A DNA stretch of 6,342 nucleotides from an uncultured bacterium (GTDB taxonomy: Bacteria > Bacillota > Clostridia > Oscillospirales > Ruminococcaceae), in NCBI GenBank assembly GCA_905214265.1, contig CAJMLQ010000158.1, forward strand, positions 1-6,342. Reading direction: 5' to 3'. A program made the translations under genes and the position numbers. The notes beneath the pieces were generated by a model that searched no databases, was not told the origin of the DNA, and was given only the letters and a program-made list of their open reading frames with translations. This document shows, piece by piece, positions 1-4,976 of this stretch (position 1 is its first letter; each line of letters starts with the position of its first letter).

Positions 1-75
1 TGGAAGTACCAACCAGATGCTCAGAACTCATGCCGCAATTGCACATCCTTTCAACTGGTGATAAAAAAATCCATG
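1..75. other. Possible junction or insertion remnant at the left edge
   Basis: Reading the exporter frame leftward, recognisable similarity stops about here, and base composition turns more AT-rich than the flanking 150 bp, including a 7-A run at 63-69. The plus-strand frame from base 1 contains 'SCRNC' and 'VIKKSMA', loosely like the CxxC region and the following conserved stretch of IS66-type transposases. The spacing is too short for an intact copy, so this reading is tentative. Confidence 0.25.
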
Positions 76-1051
76 GCTCCACAGGCCCGGAGGCTGTCTC
101 CCGGACGGACGGCTCCGTCTCCAGTACCTCGTTGACCCGCACCGCCGACGCTGACGCCTTGGTAAAGATCACTACCAGATTGGCCACCACGATCAGCGCC
201 TGCAAAATCTGGGTCATATAGTTGACGAAAGCGATGATCTCTCCCTGGGTCAGCCGCCCGGCGTCCACCTGAAAGCCGCCGAACCAGAGAATGGCCACGA
301 TCCCTAGATTCATAATCACGTAGGTCAGAGGATTCAAAAGGGCGGACAGCCGTCCCACACGGACCGAGGTGTTGGCCAGATCGTCACTGGCCTCGGTGAA
401 GCGCCCAAGCTCGCTCTTCTGCTTGGAAAAGGCGCGGATCACCCGGGCTCCTTCCAAGTTTTCCCGGGTAATCAGTGAAATCTTGTCCAGCTTTTTCTGC
501 ATTACCCGGAAAAACGGTACCGACCGGCTCATGACAAAATAAAGCACTCCCACGATCAGCGGGAATACCACCAAAAAAATCAGGGAAAGCTTCACATCAA
601 TGGTAAAGGCCATCACCACCGCGCCAATGGCCAGAAACGGTGCCCGCACCACCAGCCGGATGAGCATAGCCACTGCCAGCTGCAGCTGGTTCACGTCGTT
701 GGTCAGCCGGGTGATCAGGGAGTGCGTCCCAAACCGATCCAGTTCGGCGTGGGAAAAGGAGTTGATCCGACGGTACATTTCCCGGCGCAGGTTGGTCCCC
801 ACCCCCTGGGAGGCAATAGAGGCAAAATACTGGCAGACCAAGGCACATCCCAGACTGACCGCCGCAATCAGCAAAAGCAGCCCGCCCATCCGGAACACAT
901 ACCCCGCATCGCCGTTCTTCACTCCAACGTCGATGATCTTGGCCATGACCAACGGAACGATCAATTCCAGCACGGCCTCCAACCACTTAAAAATCGGACC
1001 TAAAATAACCTGTTTTTTATAGTCCTTCAGGAACCTGCGCAGTTTCCACAT
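1..1051 (-). CDS. ABC exporter half-transporter (MdlB/YheI/BmrC-like), membrane domain; 3' end partial or disrupted
   Basis: The frame starts at ATG 1051 and stays open to the window edge (350 codons, no stop). The start is supported by AGGAGG at 1063-1068, 11 nt upstream. The product is a type I ABC exporter subunit of the multidrug/lipid efflux class. Residues 1-327 match the six-helix transmembrane domain: hydrophobic segments lie near 15-40, 56-78, 130-150, 155-175, 240-260 and 272-297. Family-typical stretches are visible, including 'TNLRREMYRRINSFS' (86-100), 'TRLTNDVNQLQ' (114-124) and 'ITRENLEGARVIRAF' (194-208). The N-terminus resembles the first subunit of heterodimeric exporters, whose partner gene usually follows. 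A full protein is about 580 residues, with an ATPase domain starting near 335-340. Here similarity ends near W327 (about position 71), and the last 23 codons do not resemble an ATPase domain. The gene may be broken there, or the edge may be a junction. Confidence 0.85.
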   Translation of the reverse strand, partial: MWKLRRFLKDYKKQVILGPIFKWLEAVLELIVPLVMAKIIDVGVKNGDAGYVFRMGGLLLLIAAVSLGCALVCQYFASIASQGVGTNLRREMYRRINSFSHAELDRFGTHSLITRLTNDVNQLQLAVAMLIRLVVRAPFLAIGAVVMAFTIDVKLSLIFLVVFPLIVGVLYFVMSRSVPFFRVMQKKLDKISLITRENLEGARVIRAFSKQKSELGRFTEASDDLANTSVRVGRLSALLNPLTYVIMNLGIVAILWFGGFQVDAGRLTQGEIIAFVNYMTQILQALIVVANLVVIFTKASASAVRVNEVLETEPSVRETASGPVEPWIFLSPVERMCNCGMSSEHLVGTS

Positions 1052-1062
1052 ATCTGGCTTTT

Positions 1063-1068
1063 CCTCCT
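1063..1068 (-). promoter_or_regulatory. Ribosome binding site of the ABC exporter gene
   Basis: Read on the minus strand this is AGGAGG, a perfect Shine-Dalgarno core, 11 nt before ATG 1051. It fixes the start of the exporter gene, and no other in-frame ATG lies between it and 1051. Confidence 0.8.
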
Positions 1069-1087
1069 CAAAATGGCGCTTTTTGTT

Positions 1088-1117
1088 ATTGTACCACAAA
1101 TTCCCGCCTTTTCACAA
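1088..1117 (-). promoter_or_regulatory. Probable sigma-A promoter of the ABC exporter gene
   Basis: On the minus strand the -35 is TTGTGA (1117-1112), followed by an 18-bp spacer and the -10 TACAAT (1093-1088). A TG one base before the -10 gives an extended -10 (TGGTACAAT). The predicted start near 1081 would leave a leader of about 30 nt before the ATG. The site was judged by eye; the -10 is one base off consensus and the -35 two bases off. Confidence 0.6.
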
Positions 1118-1188
1118 GGTTATCTCCGCCGCCTTTTGCGGAAAAAGCTGGATAATTTTCAGCAATTTTTCCAAAATGCAGAAACTTC

Positions 1189-1210
1189 CAAATTCTCCTG
1201 CCGGAATTTG
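1189..1210. repeat. Short dyad (7-bp arms), possible operator upstream of the exonuclease promoter
   Basis: CAAATTC (1189-1195) and GAATTTG (1204-1210) form a perfect inverted repeat around an 8-nt centre. It ends 10 bp before the -35 box of the rightward promoter, where an activator or a shared divergent regulator could bind. Arms this short can occur by chance in an AT-rich spacer, so the functional reading is weak. Confidence 0.3.
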
Positions 1211-1220
1211 CAGAGAACCC

Positions 1221-1249
1221 ATGACATTTCCGGCCTTCCATGGTATAAT
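1221..1249 (+). promoter_or_regulatory. Sigma-A promoter of the exonuclease-sirtuin-permease-nitroreductase operon
   Basis: The -35 is ATGACA (1221-1226, five of six consensus bases). A 17-bp spacer follows, then a perfect -10 TATAAT (1244-1249) preceded by TG (TGGTATAAT, extended -10). The predicted start near 1256 gives a leader of about 75 nt before ATG 1331. AT-rich sequence upstream (1150-1195) could act as an UP element. This is the strongest promoter visible in the window. Confidence 0.75.
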
Positions 1250-1263
1250 AAATTCAATAAGCG

Positions 1264-1299
1264 TTCCCTCCGCAGCCTCGCAAGAAGGCCGCAAGGGAA
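1264..1299 (+). promoter_or_regulatory. Stem-loop in the 5' leader of the exonuclease operon
   Basis: TTCCCT (1264-1269) pairs with AGGGAA (1294-1299). Inside it GCAGCCT (1272-1278) pairs with AGGCCGC (1286-1292) with one A/C mismatch, leaving a 7-nt loop and a small internal bulge. It lies wholly within the predicted leader, about 20 nt before the Shine-Dalgarno. No run of U follows, so it is not a classic terminator. It may stabilise the mRNA or modulate translation. No known riboswitch class is recognised. Confidence 0.4.
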
Positions 1300-1330
1300 T
1301 CATCAACAATACTTTTAAAAGGAGTTCGTC

Positions 1331-2083
1331 ATGAAACTGGTATCCTGGAATGTAAACGGCCTTCGCGCCTGTATGGGCAAGGGCTTTCTGGACTTTCTGC
1401 GGGACGCGGACGCCGACGTCGTCTGCCTGCAGGAAACCAAAATGCAGCGGGAACAGGCGGATTTTTCCATAGACGGCTATGAGGAATACTGGAACAGCGC
1501 CGTGAAAAAGGGTTACTCCGGCACCGCGGTCTTTACCCGACAGACGCCTCTCGCCGTCTCCTTCGGTCTGGGGGTCCCGGAGCATGACACGGAGGGCCGG
1601 GTCATCACAGCCGAATACCCGGATTTTTACCTGGTCAACGTCTACACCCCCAACTCCCGGCGGGAGCTGACTCGCCTTTCCTACCGGATGGAGTGGGAGG
1701 ACGCTTTCCGGGAATACCTGAAAGCACTGGACCAAAAAAAGCCGGTCATCGCCTGCGGCGATATGAACGTCGCCCATCAGGAGATCGACCTGAAAAATCC
1801 GAAAACCAACCAGCAGAACGCCGGTTTCACCAAGGAAGAACGGCAGAAAATGACCGAGCTGCTGGAATCCGGCTTTCTGGACACCTTCCGCACCCTTTAT
1901 CCCGACGCAACCGGGGCCTACAGCTGGTGGTCCTACATGTTCCATGCCCGGGAGAAAAACGCGGGATGGCGCATCGATTATTTTCTGGTTTCGGAACGGC
2001 TCCGGGACCGCATTGCAGACAGTCGCATCGATGCGGAGGTCTTCGGCAGCGACCACTGCCCCATTGAGCTGATCCTCCGCTGA
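1331..2083 (+). CDS. xth: Exodeoxyribonuclease III / AP endonuclease (ExoA/Xth family)
   Basis: This is a cytoplasmic base-excision-repair enzyme that cuts the backbone 5' of abasic sites and removes blocked 3' ends with a divalent metal. At 250 residues it has the normal length for bacterial ExoA. The exonuclease-endonuclease-phosphatase fold motifs are all present in order: 'WNVNGLR' with N7, 'LQETK' with metal ligand E35, 'NVYTPNS' with Y105, 'GDMNVAHQEIDL' with D144 and N146, 'WRIDYFLVS' with D216, and the terminal 'GSDHCPI' with the D241/H242 pair. All expected catalytic residues are intact, so the enzyme should be active. ATG 1331 follows AGGAG (1320-1324) at 6 nt spacing. It is the first gene after the promoter at 1221-1249, and the sirtuin gene follows after 23 nt. 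A more distant member of the same nuclease fold is unlikely given the AP-endonuclease motifs. Confidence 0.96.
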   Translation: MKLVSWNVNGLRACMGKGFLDFLRDADADVVCLQETKMQREQADFSIDGYEEYWNSAVKKGYSGTAVFTRQTPLAVSFGLGVPEHDTEGRVITAEYPDFYLVNVYTPNSRRELTRLSYRMEWEDAFREYLKALDQKKPVIACGDMNVAHQEIDLKNPKTNQQNAGFTKEERQKMTELLESGFLDTFRTLYPDATGAYSWWSYMFHAREKNAGWRIDYFLVSERLRDRIADSRIDAEVFGSDHCPIELILR

Positions 2084-2106
2084 TTTTCAAGGAAAGGACA
2101 AGCGCC

Positions 2107-2859
2107 ATGATGGAACGGGATTTGCAGACATTACGGGACTGGATCAGCGGGAGCCGCCGCATCGTTTTTTTCGGCGGTGCGGGGGTTTCGACGGAAAGCG
2201 GCATTCCGGATTTTCGCAGCACGGATGGTCTCTACAGCCAGCACTACGACTATCCGCCGGAGACAATCCTCAGCCATGAATTTTTCGAGGAGAATCCGGC
2301 GGAATTCTACCGTTTTTACCGGGAGAAAATGCTTTGCCTGACTGCAAAGCCCAACCGTGCCCATCAAAAACTGGCCGAAATGGAGAAGGCGGGGCTCCTG
2401 ACCGCCATCGTCACCCAGAACATTGATGGTCTGCACCAGACTGCCGGGAGCCGGAACGTCCTGGAGCTCCACGGCTCCGTTCATCGGAACTACTGTCAAA
2501 AATGCGGTCGTTTTTTCACTGCAGAGGAGATTCTGCAAAGCATCGGCGTTCCACGCTGTCCCTGCGGCGGAACGGTCAAACCCGACGTTGTCCTGTATGG
2601 AGAAAATCTGAAGGAGGACACTCTTCTCGCCTCCGTCGAAGCCTTGCGGAATGCGGACTGCGTGATCGTCGGCGGCACATCCCTGGCAGTGTATCCCGCC
2701 GCGGGCCTGCTCCGTTATTATTCCGGGAACCGCCTGGTTTTAATCAACAAAACGCCGACCCCTTACGACTCCCACGCCAATCTGCTTCTGGCCGGACCGA
2801 TTGGAAAAATCCTCGGCGCGATTTCCGTCCCGGCTGCCAGTGAGGAGGTCCTTCCATGA
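2107..2859 (+). CDS. cobB: NAD-dependent protein deacetylase, Sir2/CobB family (sirtuin)
   Basis: The enzyme removes acetyl groups from lysines using NAD+, giving nicotinamide and O-acetyl-ADP-ribose. It is cytoplasmic and 250 residues long, typical for bacterial Sir2. Motifs: NAD-binding 'GAGVSTESGIPDFRS' (24-38), 'TQNIDGLHQTAG' (103-114), catalytic H122 in 'ELHGS', zinc ligands C130/C133 and C151/C153 (second pair CxC), 'VKPDVVLYGE' (157-166), 'VGGTSLAVYPAAGL' (188-201) and 'INKTPTPYD' (213-221). By eye, the acyl-pocket segment 'FYRFYREKM' (67-75) puts Y71 where SIRT5-like desuccinylases carry arginine, which favours deacetylation. Two ATGs are adjacent (2107 and 2110); AGGA at 2095-2098 is 8 nt from the first, which is chosen. 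The 3' end overlaps the permease gene by 4 nt. Family assignment is firm; cobB is used as the general bacterial symbol. Confidence 0.95.
   Translation: MMERDLQTLRDWISGSRRIVFFGGAGVSTESGIPDFRSTDGLYSQHYDYPPETILSHEFFEENPAEFYRFYREKMLCLTAKPNRAHQKLAEMEKAGLLTAIVTQNIDGLHQTAGSRNVLELHGSVHRNYCQKCGRFFTAEEILQSIGVPRCPCGGTVKPDVVLYGENLKEDTLLASVEALRNADCVIVGGTSLAVYPAAGLLRYYSGNRLVLINKTPTPYDSHANLLLAGPIGKILGAISVPAASEEVLP
2843..2848 (+). promoter_or_regulatory. Ribosome binding site of the AI-2E family gene, inside the sirtuin gene
   Basis: AGGAGG lies 7 nt before ATG 2856, within the last codons of the sirtuin gene. Together with the ATGA stop/start overlap it supports reinitiation or coupled translation of the two genes and fixes the permease start. 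Confidence 0.8.
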
Positions 2860-4124
2860 AATTCGACTTCAACCGAAAATACAACACCATCGCCCTCTAT
2901 ACCCTGTTGGTTATCGCTGCAGGGGGCTGTATCATTATGGCGGTGGTCAAAATCGACGCTGTGGCCTCCTTTTTTTCCAAGGTTCTGGCGATCCTCCGCC
3001 CGTTTATCTGGGGCTTTGCCATCGCCTACATTCTCAATCCCCTGATGGGTTCCATGGAGCGGCTGCTGGACAACATCAGCCGGAGCCGCCTGCGCGCCCG
3101 GCCAAAACGATACCTCTCCATCCTTCTGGCCTATCTCATCAGTCTGGCGGTTCTTTTTGTCTTTTTCCGCATTGTTATCCCGCAGATCGGCCAGAGCCTT
3201 TCGGCCTTGGCCAAGCAGATTCCCGGCTGGCTGGAAAATCTGCGGCTCCTTGCCCTGAATCTCATTGACAAATACGACCTGGAAAACCTCCCCACCGCGA
3301 CCATTGACAAGATCATCGCCACCGCGGAGGGAATCGTTCAGGACTTCACCGTTAAGCTCCCCGCCATGGTTCCCCAACTGCTGCAAATGACCATGAATTT
3401 CACCGCCGGCATCATCAACGTCCTGATCGGCGTGATCATCTCCATCTATTTGTTAATGGAAAAAGAGCTGTTCTTTGCCCGCATCAAGAAGATCCTGTCC
3501 GCGCTGTTTTCCGCCAAGCGGGTGGACCGCGTTCTGGCTATCACTCATAAAAGTCACGCGATTTTCAGCGGCTTTATCATCGGAAAGTTGCTGGACTCCC
3601 TCATCATCGGGCTGCTGTGTCTCCTTTTTATGACGCTGTTCCATTGGCCTTATGCCATGCTTATCAGCGTCATCGTCGGCGTCACCAACGTGATCCCCTA
3701 TTTCGGGCCCTTTTTCGGTGCGATCCCCTCGATCCTCATCCTCCTCATTGCCGACCCCCTGACAGCCCTATGGTTTGCAATTTTTATCCTGCTACTTCAA
3801 CAGCTGGATGGCAATGTCATCGGTCCCAAGATTTTGGGAGACTCCACCGGACTTTCTCCGTTCTGGGTCATTTTCGCCATTACGATTTTCGGCAGCCTGA
3901 TGGGCGTTCCTGGCATGTTTATCGGCGTTCCTCTGTTTGCCGTTATTTATTCGCTGGTGGCCGAATTTACGGAATACCGGCTGAAAGCCCGTTCCCTCCC
4001 GGCTGAAACCGCAGCCTATGCCTCTCCGGAGCACCCTCTGCTCCCCGTCAAGGAAAAAAAGCCCACCGTGTTCCGGCGGCTCCGGAAAAAAACTCCGAAA
4101 GATTCTGACGAAAGGAAGTCCTGA
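2856..4124 (+). CDS. AI-2E family transporter (PF01594, PerM/UPF0118)
   Basis: This is a polytopic inner-membrane protein of 422 residues. Hydrophobic segments lie near 11-31, 43-63, 86-108, 176-201 and 236-263, with a dense hydrophobic C-terminal half (265-370). Family-specific marks are 'VTNVIPYFGPFFGAIP' (276-291), the 'QLDGNVIGPKILGDSTGLSP' stretch (316-335) and the closing 'GSLMGVPGMFIGVPLFAVIY' (346-365). A soluble loop at 110-170 sits between helices, as is usual in this family. The tail after 372 is hydrophilic and basic (many K/R at 399-421), presumably cytoplasmic. Members have been linked to autoinducer-2 export or to Na+(Li+)/H+ antiport, but for most the substrate is unknown and nothing here decides it. 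The start overlaps the sirtuin stop (ATGA), and the nitroreductase begins 2 nt after the stop, so it is embedded in the operon. Confidence 0.92.
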   Translation: MKFDFNRKYNTIALYTLLVIAAGGCIIMAVVKIDAVASFFSKVLAILRPFIWGFAIAYILNPLMGSMERLLDNISRSRLRARPKRYLSILLAYLISLAVLFVFFRIVIPQIGQSLSALAKQIPGWLENLRLLALNLIDKYDLENLPTATIDKIIATAEGIVQDFTVKLPAMVPQLLQMTMNFTAGIINVLIGVIISIYLLMEKELFFARIKKILSALFSAKRVDRVLAITHKSHAIFSGFIIGKLLDSLIIGLLCLLFMTLFHWPYAMLISVIVGVTNVIPYFGPFFGAIPSILILLIADPLTALWFAIFILLLQQLDGNVIGPKILGDSTGLSPFWVIFAITIFGSLMGVPGMFIGVPLFAVIYSLVAEFTEYRLKARSLPAETAAYASPEHPLLPVKEKKPTVFRRLRKKTPKDSDERKS

Positions 4125-4126
4125 TC

Positions 4127-4702
4127 ATGTCTGTCCTGGAATTGATGAAGACCCGCCGCACCTACCGCCGCTTTGAACAGCGCCCGATCCCGCCGGAAGT
4201 CGTTTCCGACATGCTGGAGGCTGCCCGCTATGCTTCCAGCGCCGCCAATTTGCAGCCTCTGAAATACTTGGTGATCCAATCTCCTAATCGAGTGGCCAGT
4301 GTGTTCGCCCACACCCGCTGGGCAGGCTATCTCCCGCCAGAGCAGGGCGTTCCCCAGGAGAGCCAGCGCCCTGTCCTTTTCATCGTTGTGCTGACGGACA
4401 GCGAGATCTCCCGGAGCGCTTACGCAAACACCGACGCCGGACTCGCCATTTCCAATATGACCCTGGCCGCCTGGGAGCATGGTGTCGGCAGCTGCATCAT
4501 CGGCGCCTGCGACAAAGACTGGTTGACGGAATATTTTCAGCTTCCCTCCAACCTCCAGGTCCATTCCGTGATCGCTTTCGGCTATCCGACCCATACCTCC
4601 ACCTGTGAGGATCTGAAGGATTCGGTCAAGTATTATCTCGACTCCGCCGGTAATTACCGGGTTCCCAAACGCCGGACCGAGGACGTCGCAAAATATCTGT
4701 AA
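4127..4702 (+). CDS. Nitroreductase family protein (FMN-dependent NAD(P)H oxidoreductase)
   Basis: A cytoplasmic flavoprotein of 191 residues, within the usual range for compact clostridial nitroreductases; the family forms FMN-binding homodimers. FMN-phosphate contacts are expected from the N-terminal 'TRRTYRRFE' (9-17, four arginines). 'ASSAANLQPLKYLVI' (36-50) is the variant of the family's 'SP(S)A.N.QPW' motif. 'DAGLAISNMTLAAWEHGVGS' (103-122) and the terminal 'VPKRRTEDV' (179-187) are also conserved features. The natural substrate (quinone, nitro compound, enone or other electron acceptor) cannot be read from sequence. ATG 4127 lies 2 nt after the permease stop, with AAAGGA at 4111-4116 about 10 nt upstream. 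It is the last gene of the operon. C123 and C128 near the flavin region are noticeable but have no established role. Confidence 0.93.
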   Translation: MSVLELMKTRRTYRRFEQRPIPPEVVSDMLEAARYASSAANLQPLKYLVIQSPNRVASVFAHTRWAGYLPPEQGVPQESQRPVLFIVVLTDSEISRSAYANTDAGLAISNMTLAAWEHGVGSCIIGACDKDWLTEYFQLPSNLQVHSVIAFGYPTHTSTCEDLKDSVKYYLDSAGNYRVPKRRTEDVAKYL

Positions 4703-4976
4703 ACCCATTGCGCGAACGGACCTGTTTACAAAGTCGTCGGACTGAAAGGCGAAGCAGCAACGCTCTGAGCAAGAAATTGTCGATACTCCGGCTTAAAGCT
4801 CTCGCTGAACATGACGCTGTTCCCCCTACCTCATCGTCATCCGATAGAACCATTTTCCCAGCAAACCGGCTTCGGCTTGATCCAATCGAAAGGATGCACA
4901 AATAGACCAGCGCCAGCAAAAATGTGACGGACACATCTTTGCTGGCGCTGGTTTCTATAAAGGGAGGAAAAGCCGC
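4703..4976. other. Convergent intergenic region; no gene supported
   Basis: This 274-bp gap separates the nitroreductase stop from the oppF stop. Its last third holds the inverted repeat at 4906-4952. The first 200 bp contain no terminator-like hairpin next to the nitroreductase stop and no recognised gene. A plus-strand frame from TTG 4708 to 4905 and a minus-strand 28-codon frame (ATG 4812 to 4726) are open, but neither has a good ribosome binding site or recognisable similarity. The stretch could be untranslated 3' region or a decayed gene. Confidence 0.5.
4906..4952. terminator. Bidirectional terminator between convergent operons
   Basis: A perfect 15-bp inverted repeat (4906-4920 with 4938-4952; core CCAGCGCCAGC/GCTGGCGCTGG, then AAA/TTT) is extended inward by a further 5 bp (ATGTG 4922-4926 with CACAT 4932-4936) after one mismatch, closing on a 5-nt loop. 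It lies between the stop of the plus-strand operon (4702) and the stop of oppF (4977), where a shared terminator is expected. The U-tract is weak in both directions (only TTTCT on the plus side), so it may also protect 3' ends. Confidence 0.7.

Noticed and set aside
30..221. Plus-strand 63-codon frame near the left edge
   Set aside because: It lies opposite the exporter membrane domain and its linker, is rich in S/T/A, and has no ribosome site or recognisable similarity.
1129..1141. Small hairpin CCGC-CTTTT-GCGG in the divergent spacer
   Set aside because: Only 4 bp of stem and outside both predicted transcripts; not distinguishable from chance.
1312..1321. CTTTTAAAAG palindrome touching the exonuclease ribosome site
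   Set aside because: A 10-bp, mostly A/T self-complementary stretch is common near Shine-Dalgarno sites, and without a loop it cannot fold intramolecularly.
1112..2056. Long minus-strand open frame (314 codons) opposite the exonuclease gene
   Set aside because: It is antisense to a gene with every catalytic motif of ExoA, runs through the shared promoter region, and its translation shows no recognisable domain. It is a by-product of GC-rich codon use.
2763..3386. Minus-strand open frame (207 codons) across the sirtuin/permease junction
   Set aside because: It covers the 3' end of one real gene and the 5' half of another on the opposite strand, with a low-complexity, Q/G/D-rich translation and no ribosome site noted.
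4016..4708. Minus-strand open frame (230 codons) opposite the nitroreductase
   Set aside because: It mirrors the full nitroreductase gene, whose family motifs are clear; no domain is seen in the antisense translation.
4626..4934. Minus-strand 102-codon frame across the convergent gap
   Set aside because: It starts inside the terminator palindrome and ends inside the nitroreductase gene. The hydrophobic start 'FLLALVYLCILSIG' is partly made by the palindrome sequence, and no ribosome site is visible.
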